Shown here: one piece after another, positions 16,881 to 25,312 of the stretch
Layout: the number at the start of each line of letters is the position of its first letter
How positions within the stretch are numbered: position 1 is the stretch's first letter
Origin: Candidatus Gastranaerophilales bacterium
GTDB lineage: Bacteria; Bacillota; Clostridia; Lachnospirales; Lachnospiraceae
Direction: 5' to 3'
NCBI GenBank assembly: GCA_023663225.1
Contig: JAMPHU010000002.1
Coordinates: 62,001-126,000 of the forward strand
DNA: 64,000 bases
Notes under the pieces: model-generated
The model's input: the letters and a program-made list of their open reading frames with translations, nothing else
The model's database searches: none
What the model was told of the DNA's origin: nothing
Made by a program: the position numbers and the translations under genes

Positions 16881-18098
16881 ATGACGAGTCGCAGAAATAA
16901 AACAAGAGATTTGACCTTTTTTGTGATAATATGGCTGGTGGTTTCTGCTGTCACATTAGTTTTGTTTTACAGACAGACTATAGGGAATCCGGATTCTTAC
17001 GCCTCGGATATGAAGGCGTATATCTTGGAGATGCAGGGACTGGACAGTGGTTATAGCTTTCCCTATCCGATTTTTTTTAAATTGGGCGCTTTGATCCATC
17101 TTTTTGTGGGGCCGGAGCTGGCGATTGCTATCGCTACGATGCTTTTGAACAGTATGGCTATGGCTGTGGTCAAGTTAGCCCTAAATCGTTTGATGCTGAA
17201 GACTCTGGAGGAGGCATACGGGGGATGGGCAGGCGTTTTGATTAGCCTGGCCACGTTTTCTCTTTTTTTTATGTCCATGCTGTTTCCGCCGGAGGGAATT
17301 TATCTTCGGGGGATCAACTTCACTTATGTGGGTGTGTTCAGCGGCAATCCTTTTCACAATGCCACTTATATGGCGGCAAGGCCGTTTGCTGTTTTGGCGT
17401 TTTTGTGGTATGTGAAGCTGTTGGATATCTATGAAAAGGGTGTGCCAAAAGGTGCGGCATGGCGGGACTACGGATTGTTTGCCCTGTTTCTCTTGTTGAC
17501 GACCATGACCAAACCCAGCTTTACGATCGTGTTGGCAGGAACTGCCGGTCTGATCATGCTATATCGTCTGATCAAGTCGCGTTTTCATAATTTCATGCCG
17601 ACCTTGATGTTGGGTTTGTGTTTTGTACCTACCTTTATTGATTTGCTCTATCAATATCAGGGGGTGTTCGTGCCGGAGGAAGGCGTGGAGGGCGGCATCG
17701 GTTTTGGTTTTGGAGATGTGTGGAGTCTGTATTGCGACAACATTTTGCTAGGAGTATGTCTGGCTATGGGGTGCCCTCTTTTGGTGCTGGCGCTGCATCT
17801 GCGGCAGCTTAAGACGGATACGCTATACCGCTTTTCCTGGCAGGTGTACGGGATGAGCTTTCTCATGGCCTTCTTTTTGTATGAGAAGGGTTTTCGTAAA
17901 GTGGACTTCAATTTTTCCTGGGGATATATGTACGGGATCTTTTTTGGAATGTTGGGGACGCTGATCGTGTTGCTCGGGGATACCGCTCGAAAAGGGAAAA
18001 AATGGCGGTTGTTCGTGCAATGGGGCGCATGGCTGTGGCATGTGGCGTGCGGCGTGTACTATTTTGTGGGGATTTATTGTGGCGGAAGTTATTATTAG
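16881..18098 (+). CDS. Polytopic membrane protein, GT-C-like paralogue B
   Basis: Protein of about 405 residues with ten or more hydrophobic helices. Signature motifs shared with paralogues A and C are ASDMKAYILEMQG in the first external loop, GNPFHNATYMAARPFAV, TMTKPSFT and FNFSWGYMYG. Paralogues B and C are the closer pair: both also have YPYPIFFK or YPYPLFFI, GIDLLYQ or FIDLLYQ, and YEKGFR. The start is uncertain. ATG 16881 has GGGAG 5 bases upstream; ATG 16869 and a TTG at 16779 are alternatives. It is followed after 30 bp by a second unrelated polytopic protein. The likely role is transfer of a lipid-linked sugar to the surface glycan. Confidence 0.82.
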   Translation: MTSRRNKTRDLTFFVIIWLVVSAVTLVLFYRQTIGNPDSYASDMKAYILEMQGLDSGYSFPYPIFFKLGALIHLFVGPELAIAIATMLLNSMAMAVVKLALNRLMLKTLEEAYGGWAGVLISLATFSLFFMSMLFPPEGIYLRGINFTYVGVFSGNPFHNATYMAARPFAVLAFLWYVKLLDIYEKGVPKGAAWRDYGLFALFLLLTTMTKPSFTIVLAGTAGLIMLYRLIKSRFHNFMPTLMLGLCFVPTFIDLLYQYQGVFVPEEGVEGGIGFGFGDVWSLYCDNILLGVCLAMGCPLLVLALHLRQLKTDTLYRFSWQVYGMSFLMAFFLYEKGFRKVDFNFSWGYMYGIFFGMLGTLIVLLGDTARKGKKWRLFVQWGAWLWHVACGVYYFVGIYCGGSYY

Positions 18099-18128
18099 CG
18101 GGGAGTGTTGGAGAAGGAAGCGTAAGAG

Positions 18129-19628
18129 ATGGATAGGAAGAAATTAAGAATGATTTTGATCAATATTGCATTTGTACTGGCTCTGTTGATCGTTATTTTT
18201 CCATTGTTGCTGATCGCACAGTATAATTATCCTTCTGCGGATGACTGGAGCTTTGGCACTATGGGTTATCATGCGCTGAAAAATAAAGAGGGATTGCTTG
18301 GTGTGATCAGGGCAGCTTTTGCCGTGGTAAGTGACAATTATAGGAATTGGGAAGGCAGATTTTCCAATGCTTTTTTTGCTTCCTTACAGCCGGGGATATG
18401 GGGCGAGAAATATTATGGGGTGGTGGCCTGGATGATGATCGGAGGCCTGATTGTATCAGAGTGGTATCTGTGCAGGAGTTTGATCGACAGATATGCCAAA
18501 GGCAGTGGCGGATGGCTGAGCATACCGATCATAGTCCCTTCGCTGATCATGCAGATTTTGTACACCCCCTCGCCGGAAGAGAGTTTTTATTGGTATACCG
18601 GTTCTGTCAATTATACTTTTGTTTACGGACTTTCCCTGATTCTGTTGGCATTGTTTCTGAAACTCGGTACAGGAGAATATACAAAAGGAGCGTATATTTG
18701 GAGAGCGATTGTGACTTGTATTTTGGCCGTATTAGTGGGCGGCAACAATTTTTCTACCAGTTTGTCCAGCTTTTTGGCGCTGTTTTTGCTCTCCGCATTA
18801 TTTCTTTGGCTGGACAGGAGGGCATTTTATCGCACTTGGTTTGTGATGGCTCTCACGGGCGTCAGTTTGCTGATCTGCATTTTCGCCCCGGGGAATACGG
18901 CGCGTGTCAACGCAAATTTTAGCGGAGAAAAGGGCAGTGCGGTGGAAGCGGTTTTCATGTCTTTGGTTCGCTCCTTTACAAATATTTATTCTTGGAGCGC
19001 CGACATCAAGACGCTGATTGTGCTCCTGCTTATCCTGCCTTTCTTGTGGAAGGCTGTCAAAACCATGGATTGCAGTTTTCGTTTTCCCGGTTTATTTACC
19101 CTGGTGACTTTTGGATTGTATGCGTCTCAGGTGACGCCCAATCTGTATATTGAGGGCAGTATCAGCAGCGGTCGTCTGGGGGCGATTTTGTTTTATTCCT
19201 ATCATCTGTGGCTTGTAGGCAATGTAGGTTATTGGATTGGATGGATCAGCAGACGGAAAAACAAACTGACTGTGTATATGGAACAGATCAGCGGCAAGGC
19301 CGGAAAATATCTTTTGATCTATTGCGCCATAGTCGGTCTTCTTCTAGGGGGGGTAATCTATCGGTTCGATCTGCGCAGCCTTACCAGTTATAGGGCATAT
19401 CGAAGCTGGCGGCAGGGTTGGGCGCAGCAATATGCAAAAGAGTGGGAGGAACGGTTGGAAGTGCTGCATGATGACAGTGTGAAAGAGGTCTGTTTTTCCC
19501 CTTTGTCTGTGTATCCGGAGATGATCTTATATACAGATTTGCAGGAGGCGGATGGATATACTTGGGTGAATGTTGACTGTGCCAAGTATTATGATAAAGA
19601 TGTGATCAGGGTTGTGGCGCAGGAGTAG
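18129..19628 (+). CDS. Polytopic membrane protein, DUF6056-like (putative GT-C)
   Basis: Protein of 499 residues. A first helix (residues ~10-30) is followed by NYPSADDWSFG, the acidic pair expected just outside the membrane in GT-C transferases. Then come NWEGRFSNAFFASL and ESFYWYTGSVNYTF, which I remember from proteins labelled DUF6056, and about eleven more helices. A soluble C-terminal segment of ~80 residues begins after the last helix. It sits 30 bp after paralogue B on the same strand and is probably co-transcribed. The family has no established function that I know; sugar transfer from polyprenyl phosphate is inferred from topology and context. Confidence 0.82.
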   Translation: MDRKKLRMILINIAFVLALLIVIFPLLLIAQYNYPSADDWSFGTMGYHALKNKEGLLGVIRAAFAVVSDNYRNWEGRFSNAFFASLQPGIWGEKYYGVVAWMMIGGLIVSEWYLCRSLIDRYAKGSGGWLSIPIIVPSLIMQILYTPSPEESFYWYTGSVNYTFVYGLSLILLALFLKLGTGEYTKGAYIWRAIVTCILAVLVGGNNFSTSLSSFLALFLLSALFLWLDRRAFYRTWFVMALTGVSLLICIFAPGNTARVNANFSGEKGSAVEAVFMSLVRSFTNIYSWSADIKTLIVLLLILPFLWKAVKTMDCSFRFPGLFTLVTFGLYASQVTPNLYIEGSISSGRLGAILFYSYHLWLVGNVGYWIGWISRRKNKLTVYMEQISGKAGKYLLIYCAIVGLLLGGVIYRFDLRSLTSYRAYRSWRQGWAQQYAKEWEERLEVLHDDSVKEVCFSPLSVYPEMILYTDLQEADGYTWVNVDCAKYYDKDVIRVVAQE

Positions 19629-19640
19629 CAGATAAAAAAT

Positions 19641-19669
19641 TTGTATTTCTGAACAGGATGTGATATGAT
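19641..19669 (+). promoter_or_regulatory. Promoter upstream of the pseB-like gene
   Basis: TTGTAT (19641-19646), a 17-base spacer and TATGAT (19664-19669) with TGA immediately before the -10 box (extended -10). The start codon at 19711 follows about 35 bases after the predicted transcription start. Confidence 0.65.
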
Positions 19670-19710
19670 GAATTTGTATTTTTTGGGGTCAGCGTGAAAG
19701 AGAGGTTGTT

Positions 19711-20700
19711 ATGCTAAATAATAAAACGATTCTGATAACCGGTGGGACGGGAAGCTTTGGGAAAGCATTTACCAGATATGTCCTGGAGCATTATGAGCCT
19801 AAGAAGATTATCATCTATTCCCGAGATGAGTTCAAACAGCTCCTGATGCAGAATGAGTTTCATGATCATGTGTCCAAACTGAGATTTTTTATTGGAGATG
19901 TGCGTGATAAGGAGAGGCTGGTGAGAGCCTTAGAAGGTGTGGATTACGTGATACACGCCGCCGCCCTGAAACAGGTTCCCGCGTGTGAGTACAATCCGGC
20001 CGAGGCGATCAAGACCAATATCGGCGGAGCGCAGAATGTGATCGACGCCTGTCTGGACACCGGCGTGAAGAAAGTGGTGGCGTTGTCCACGGATAAGGCG
20101 GTCAATCCTGTGAATCTGTACGGCGGCACGAAATTAGTGTCAGACAAGCTCTTTGTGGCAGCCAACGCTTATGCCGGCAGCAAGGATATCAGTTTTTCCA
20201 TTGTGCGATACGGAAATGTGGCGGGCAGTCGAGGTTCTGTGATTCCGCTGTTCCAGAATATTTTGCAAAGCGGCGGTACGGAGCTGCCGATCACAGACTA
20301 TCGTATGACTCGTTTTTGGATCAGTTTACAGCAAGGAGTGGAATTGGTGATCAAGGCTTTGGAGGAGGCAAAAGGCGGAGAGACTTTTATCTCCAAGATC
20401 CCTTCTTTCAAGGTGACAGATCTGGCCGAAGCGATGGCGCCGGGTTGTAAGACGAAAGAGGTGGGGATTCGCGAAGGAGAAAAGCTCCATGAGATCATGG
20501 TCACAGTGGAGGATTCTCTGAATACCTATGAATATGACAAGCATTTTATTATCTACCCGCAGATGGTGTGGAGCGAGAGCAAGCGGGTGCAGCCTACCGG
20601 CAAACGGGTGCCGGAGGGTTTTTCCTACAGCTCCGGCAACAATACCTGGTGGCTTACTGTGGACGAGATCAAAGAGCGCCTGAAAGAGGTGGACTTATAA
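19711..20700 (+). CDS. pseB: UDP-GlcNAc 4,6-dehydratase (inverting), PseB-like
   Basis: Short-chain dehydrogenase of 329 residues. The NADP loop GGTGSFGKAF (residues ~11-20), AALKQVPACEYNP, STDKAVNPVNLYGGTK (Asp/Lys near 128, Tyr/Lys near 136-140), and YRMTRFWISLQQGVELV identify the soluble PseB/FlaA1 type. By family it converts UDP-GlcNAc to a UDP-4-keto-6-deoxy-AltNAc-type sugar, first step to pseudaminic acid or to 2,4-diamino or other N-acetyl-6-deoxy sugars. No PseC/F/G/I neighbours are present. Only the DegT aminotransferase (3427) and the GNAT enzyme (24726) could take the product further. It is convergent with the SGNH gene, 10 bp separating the stop codons. Confidence 0.9.
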   Translation: MLNNKTILITGGTGSFGKAFTRYVLEHYEPKKIIIYSRDEFKQLLMQNEFHDHVSKLRFFIGDVRDKERLVRALEGVDYVIHAAALKQVPACEYNPAEAIKTNIGGAQNVIDACLDTGVKKVVALSTDKAVNPVNLYGGTKLVSDKLFVAANAYAGSKDISFSIVRYGNVAGSRGSVIPLFQNILQSGGTELPITDYRMTRFWISLQQGVELVIKALEEAKGGETFISKIPSFKVTDLAEAMAPGCKTKEVGIREGEKLHEIMVTVEDSLNTYEYDKHFIIYPQMVWSESKRVQPTGKRVPEGFSYSSGNNTWWLTVDEIKERLKEVDL

Positions 20701-20710
20701 AGAAAGCAAA

Positions 20711-22204
20711 TTAATCTGTGGACAGCATGTCGGAGAGTTTCTCAATGATACGCTGTCCATAGATATATCTGAGATACTCGTTAGGATGGCAGCCGTCCTC
20801 CAGATACATTCCGTGATTTTTGATGGTGACGCCAAAATCTTGATAATTGTTCATACAGTCTACCTGTAATTCTTCTGCGAGAGCCAGAACGGCGTCCACA
20901 TAATCTTGCATGGTTCCGCCCTCGTCGCTGTTGATATCTTTTCCCGCGTTGTAATAACTGGTGAAATTGGGGGTTGTCAGGATGATTTTGCAGTCAGGGT
21001 AGGCATCCTGCAGCTTTGTTACGGCAGTTCGTATGCCGCCGCTGAACGTGTAGGGGTCATAAGGATCCTCTGTCGAAATGGGCAATCCGAAAAAGTAATC
21101 GTTGAGGCCATAATTTAAGAGGAAACAGTGTTTGTCCGGATGACCGGCCTGATAGCTGCTGATGCCGATATAGGGGCAGGAGCCTTCCTCGAAGAAATTG
21201 TTGTCCATTGCCAGAAAGGCGTCCACCTGCGTGTTCAGGGTGGGAACCTCCGGATCTCGGTTCCCGCAGGCGCTTGTGCCGCCCAAGCCGATGTTGAAGA
21301 CCTTGGCATGGGACAGTCCGTTTACGACACCCGGAATGGAGAGAGAATCCGTGTAGAGGCCAAAGACACTGTCTCCGAAAAATACGAGGGAGTAGTCTGA
21401 GTAGTCGGGATAATTTGTGGGCGGCGTATGAGTCAGCTCCGTCAGGGTTGAAAAATGTTCTTCCATATTGTTGGCATTGAGCACATAACGGTCGCTCCCA
21501 AAAGTGTATGCGAGGATGGTGTGGGTCACCGATGGATTACAGGTGTTATAATTGTCAAAATTGCCCGGATTAGCGATCAGCCATTCTTCATCAGCGAGAA
21601 AGTAGATACACATATTGTTGTAGGGAATACAAATGTTGACAAGATTACGGCAGGCGGTAATCAGACTGTCAAATTCCTTGTCAGACATCGTTTGCAAATA
21701 TTCCAGGGAATAGCTGGGCAGCAGCAGTTCAAATTGTGTGTCGGGATGGGCCTGTGCGTGATCGGTGAGATACTTTGCGTAATCTTTCACATAGAGTGAC
21801 GCATGATCTCCGTAGAGACTGCTGACAGCGTCCGGATCCAGCATAATATAAGCGGTGTACAGATTCGGATTTTGCAGAAACCCTTCTGTGAGAAAGGTTC
21901 CGATATCGGCCAGATTTTCAAAAGTGTGGGATGCTTTGAACACGGGATAACCGCGAAAAACTGCAAAATCTTCCGCATCAAAGGCGTCGGGTGAACACAT
22001 GGAAAGCAAGAGTCCGTCGTATGTCTCTGTGGACAGAGCGGCGACATCCTCCTCCCTCAAGGAATCGGTATGGTAATGATGTGTGCGGCGGTCGTAGAAA
22101 AAGAGCAGCGCACAGCCGACGACTACAGCCACGGCGAACAAAACTGCGAGGAACATCAAAAGCCGCCTTGCTTTTCCTTTTTTTCCTGTTTTTATCTTAT
22201 TCAT
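20711..22204 (-). CDS. Membrane-anchored SGNH/GDSL hydrolase
   Basis: Protein of 497 residues: a basic N-terminus, one membrane helix (residues ~16-38), then a large external part. The C-terminal ~230 residues form an SGNH hydrolase: FFGDSVFG (Ser nucleophile), IGLGGTSACG, LNYGLNDYF and EDGCHPNEYLRY (Asp-x-x-His). The first ~250 external residues are a separate domain I do not recognise. The likely role is acylation or deacylation of the surface glycan. ATG at 22204 is preferred over a GTG at 22228. Upstream lies the folded element at 22249-22366, between this gene and a divergent transferase gene. Confidence 0.85.
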   Translation of the reverse strand: MNKIKTGKKGKARRLLMFLAVLFAVAVVVGCALLFFYDRRTHHYHTDSLREEDVAALSTETYDGLLLSMCSPDAFDAEDFAVFRGYPVFKASHTFENLADIGTFLTEGFLQNPNLYTAYIMLDPDAVSSLYGDHASLYVKDYAKYLTDHAQAHPDTQFELLLPSYSLEYLQTMSDKEFDSLITACRNLVNICIPYNNMCIYFLADEEWLIANPGNFDNYNTCNPSVTHTILAYTFGSDRYVLNANNMEEHFSTLTELTHTPPTNYPDYSDYSLVFFGDSVFGLYTDSLSIPGVVNGLSHAKVFNIGLGGTSACGNRDPEVPTLNTQVDAFLAMDNNFFEEGSCPYIGISSYQAGHPDKHCFLLNYGLNDYFFGLPISTEDPYDPYTFSGGIRTAVTKLQDAYPDCKIILTTPNFTSYYNAGKDINSDEGGTMQDYVDAVLALAEELQVDCMNNYQDFGVTIKNHGMYLEDGCHPNEYLRYIYGQRIIEKLSDMLSTD

Positions 22205-22248
22205 AACCTTAATTGGTCCTTTCTTCACCTGCCTATTGTACCAGCTCC

Positions 22249-22366
22249 GCAGTGCACGCTCGAAAAACCTACGGTTTTCCTCGCTCGCGGGCTTCGCCCT
22301 ATCACTTCGCCATCTGACAAAACTGCCAGCAAGCTGTCATTTTGTCAGCTTGCTTCGTGGCACTGC
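22249..22366. repeat. Multi-branched palindromic element between divergent genes
   Basis: GCAGTGC (22249-22255) pairs with GCACTGC (22360-22366) to close a structure holding three inner hairpins: AAAACC/GGTTTT (22264-22278), GGGC/GCCC around TTC (22289-22299), and CTGACAAAA/TTTTGTCAG (22314-22322 with 22340-22348). The last competes with AGCAAGCTG/CAGCTTGCT (22328-22336 with 22346-22354). No ORF lies inside. It looks like a dispersed palindromic repeat or a structured leader RNA. Confidence 0.55.
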
Positions 22367-22482
22367 TCATTGCCATCGCGTACATTATAACATAAAAACA
22401 ATGACAAAAATAGTAGATGAATATGAGTAATCGTGTTAAAATGGAAATAATGATATAAATTGGAAGAAAGGTTGCACATAGG

Positions 22483-23433
22483 ATGGATAAGATTGCAGTA
22501 TTGATTCCCTGCTATAATGAGGCACAGACGATCGTCAAGGTGATACAGGATGTGAGAGAGGCTTTGCCGGAGGCGGTCATTTACGTGTATAACAATAATT
22601 CGACGGATGGGACAGAGCGGCTGGCCCGTGATGCGGGTGCGGTGGTTCGGCAGGAATATAAGCAGGGCAAAGGGAATGTAATACGCAGGATGTTCCGTGA
22701 GATCGACGCGGAGTGCTATCTGATAGTCGATGGGGACGATACTTATCCGTTGAACTGTGCGCGAGAGATGGTGGACAAGGTATTGTACCACAATGCGGAT
22801 ATGGTCGTGGGCGATAGACTTTCTTCCACTTATTTTACAGAGAACAAGCGGCCCTTCCACAACTTTGGCAACAGTCTGATGCGGTTTGGCATCAACAGCC
22901 TGTTCCATTCGGATATTAAGGATATTATGACCGGATATCGCGCCTTCAGTTATGAGTTTGTGAAGACTTTCCCCGTGTTTTCCAAAGGTTTTGAGATTGA
23001 GACAGAGATGACGATTCATGCAGTCAACTATAACATGCAGGTGGAAAATGTGGTGGTGGAATATCGGGATCGGCCCGAAGGAAGTGTCTCTAAGCTGAAT
23101 ACTTACAGTGACGGTATGCGTGTGATCCGCAAAATGATACAACTGTACAAGAACTACAAACCCTTACGCTTTTTTGGCATGTTATGCCTTCTTTTGGTGT
23201 TGATCGCCATGATTTTACTGTTTCCCATTATACGGGACTATCTGGATACCGGTCTTGTGCCGAGATTCCCTACGTTGATTGTGTGCGGGTTTATGGTGTT
23301 GGCGGGGATACAGTCTTTTTTTGCCGGTATGATCTTGGAGATTATTGCTGCCAAGGATAAACGCGATTTTGAATATAGATTGAACAGGGTATACAGCAGA
23401 CGGACGAAAAACAGGGAGACAAAAAATGGATAA
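22483..23433 (+). CDS. Family 2 glycosyltransferase, polyprenyl-phosphate sugar synthase type
   Basis: Protein of 316 residues. The catalytic domain (1-~225) shows IPCYNEAQTIVKVI, YVYNNNSTDGT, the metal motif DGDDTYP and GYRAFSYEFVKTFPV, all of the DPM1-like family 2 fold. Two membrane helices follow (~228-250 and ~260-285) and a basic tail. By family it makes polyprenyl-phosphate-hexose from a UDP- or GDP-sugar at the inner membrane face. It overlaps the next gene, GT-C-like paralogue C, by 8 bp, so the two are translationally coupled and probably act as donor synthase and transferase. AAAGG lies 11 bases before the start. Confidence 0.9.
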   Translation: MDKIAVLIPCYNEAQTIVKVIQDVREALPEAVIYVYNNNSTDGTERLARDAGAVVRQEYKQGKGNVIRRMFREIDAECYLIVDGDDTYPLNCAREMVDKVLYHNADMVVGDRLSSTYFTENKRPFHNFGNSLMRFGINSLFHSDIKDIMTGYRAFSYEFVKTFPVFSKGFEIETEMTIHAVNYNMQVENVVVEYRDRPEGSVSKLNTYSDGMRVIRKMIQLYKNYKPLRFFGMLCLLLVLIAMILLFPIIRDYLDTGLVPRFPTLIVCGFMVLAGIQSFFAGMILEIIAAKDKRDFEYRLNRVYSRRTKNRETKNG

Positions 23434-24703
23434 GGATAGAGAGCGGTGCAGAGAAGACAAATTTCTTTTTGCCATATTGCTGTTGGTGTATTCTGCTCTG
23501 ACCTTGTATCTGTTTACCATGCAATGTTATCAAGTGCCGGAATTTGAGGCGGATATGCCGGCTTATGTGCGCACGGTGCAGGGAGTGGAAACAGATTATA
23601 AATATCCATACCCGCTGTTTTTTATTCTGGCAAAAGGAATATCCTGGTTTTGCGGCGCACCCTTGGCGGTGGCGATCGTCACGACTGCGCTCAATTCGTT
23701 TGCAATCTGTATTGCCAGAAACTATATGGGGCGGATGAGAGATTCTTTTTTTGCGGAGCGGAAAGGAAAAGGAGTTGACATCATGTTGACATTCCTGACC
23801 TTTGCGCTGTTTTTGTTGGGCAATCTGTATTCCCCCAAATATACCGCTTTTTTTGGTTTTGAATATGCGTACCGATGCATGGGAATTTATACGCCCAATC
23901 CTCTTTGGAATGCCACCTATCTGGCGACGCGGCCGTTTGCGGTCATCTGTTTTTTTGAAAGCTGCCGTATGCTGATTTTGGCAGAGAAGCTGTGGAAAGA
24001 GAAGGCAGATAGCGGATGGCGTGACGGTTTCAAGAACTTTCCCTGGAAGGAGACGATTCCTTTTGCGGTGAGCCTGTTTTTGACAACGTTCACGAAACCC
24101 AGTTTTACTATGGTGGTCGTGCCGGGCATGGGGATCTTGTTGTTGATTCAGTTGATGAAAAGCCGCGGAAAGAGTTTTCTGTATGCGTTTGCGCTGTGCC
24201 TGACGATGATACCTACCGGAATAGACTTATTATATCAGTTTTTTGGTTTATTCACCGGCGTCAATACGCGGGGAGAGGAGACGGGAATCGGTTTTGCGTT
24301 CGCAAAGGTGTGGAGTATCTATTCCCAAAATATTCCATTGAGTATTGTAATGGGGATGGCCCTTCCCATCGGCGTATTACTTCTCAACAAGAAAGAATTT
24401 TTGAGAAACGCTTATTATCGTTTTTCCTGGTATCTGTATCTGGTGTCGGCCATAATGTTTTTGTGCCTGTATGAGAAAGGCTTCCGTATGCCTCACGCGA
24501 ATTTTTCCTGGGGTTATATGCACGGGATGTTCTTTGTGTTTATGATGACTTTGATCGTCATGCTGAAAAACACCCTTCAATGGCGGAAAGGCTATAAGGT
24601 GATTTTTGTGTTAGCGGAATGGGCCGTTTTCTGTTATCATCTGATCTGTGGAACTTATTTTATGATATATATGCTACAGGGCAAGGCACCGTCGGGTTTT
24701 TGA
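23426..24703 (+). CDS. Polytopic membrane protein, GT-C-like paralogue C
   Basis: Protein of 425 residues with about ten hydrophobic helices. Motifs shared with paralogues A and B: EADMPAYVRTVQG in the first external loop, NPLWNATYLATRPFAV, TTFTKPSFT, and HANFSWGYMHG. Its start overlaps the upstream family 2 transferase by 8 bp, the strongest contextual evidence that this paralogue family uses polyprenyl-phosphate sugars made by such synthases. The sugar is unknown. No Pfam name comes to mind for the family, and the three copies within 9 kb have diverged well beyond recent duplication. Confidence 0.86.
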   Translation: MDKDRERCREDKFLFAILLLVYSALTLYLFTMQCYQVPEFEADMPAYVRTVQGVETDYKYPYPLFFILAKGISWFCGAPLAVAIVTTALNSFAICIARNYMGRMRDSFFAERKGKGVDIMLTFLTFALFLLGNLYSPKYTAFFGFEYAYRCMGIYTPNPLWNATYLATRPFAVICFFESCRMLILAEKLWKEKADSGWRDGFKNFPWKETIPFAVSLFLTTFTKPSFTMVVVPGMGILLLIQLMKSRGKSFLYAFALCLTMIPTGIDLLYQFFGLFTGVNTRGEETGIGFAFAKVWSIYSQNIPLSIVMGMALPIGVLLLNKKEFLRNAYYRFSWYLYLVSAIMFLCLYEKGFRMPHANFSWGYMHGMFFVFMMTLIVMLKNTLQWRKGYKVIFVLAEWAVFCYHLICGTYFMIYMLQGKAPSGF

Positions 24704-24725
24704 GTGAAAAGAAGGAGAATATCGG

Positions 24726-25286
24726 ATGGATATAGAGGAAAAATACAGGGATCAGGAGGCAGGCATCTATCTGCGCAAGATGACCGGCGATGATACGGAT
24801 CGGATCGTTTGGTGGCGCAACAGTGATGCCGTGCGCAAAAAGTTTATCTATCAGGAGTTGTTTACCCGAGAGAGCCATGAACACTGGATCCACACAAAAG
24901 TAGAGACAGGGGACGTAGTGCAGATGATGATCTGTGAGCTGGCGTCGGGCAAGCCGGTGGGCTCCGTGTACATCCGTGATATTGACAGACAACACAATAA
25001 AGCGGAATATGGTATTTTCATCGGGGAAGCTGACGCGAGAGGCAGAGGAATCGGGACTGCGGCGGCAAAACTAATGTTGCGTTACTGCTTTGAAGAGGAA
25101 AAATTACATCGGATCTATCTGCGTGTGTTGGCCGACAATATGGCGGCGGTCCGCAGTTATGAGAAGGCAGGTTTTTTGCGGGAGGGGTATCTGAGAGAAG
25201 ACGTCCGAATCGATGGGAAATATGTTGATATTATCTGGATGGCGGCCCTGTGTCCAGCCGCTTTGCAGTCGGAAGATAAGGTTTGA
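24726..25286 (+). CDS. GNAT family N-acetyltransferase (RimJ/PseH-like)
   Basis: Soluble acetyltransferase of 186 residues. The acetyl-CoA pyrophosphate loop ARGRGIGTAA lies near residue 102, preceded by the strand EYGIFIGE and followed by HRIYLRVLADNMAAVRSYEKAGF, the usual GNAT motif B. The layout resembles RimJ/RimL and PseH-type enzymes. Since a PseB-like dehydratase and a DegT aminotransferase are in the same locus, N-acetylation of a nucleotide-linked amino sugar is a reasonable inference. Acetylation of a protein is the alternative. It sits 22 bp after paralogue C behind AAGGAG, in the same operon. Confidence 0.88.
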   Translation: MDIEEKYRDQEAGIYLRKMTGDDTDRIVWWRNSDAVRKKFIYQELFTRESHEHWIHTKVETGDVVQMMICELASGKPVGSVYIRDIDRQHNKAEYGIFIGEADARGRGIGTAAAKLMLRYCFEEEKLHRIYLRVLADNMAAVRSYEKAGFLREGYLREDVRIDGKYVDIIWMAALCPAALQSEDKV

Positions 25287-25312
25287 GACATGCAGAAGGA
25301 AGGATTAAGGAT

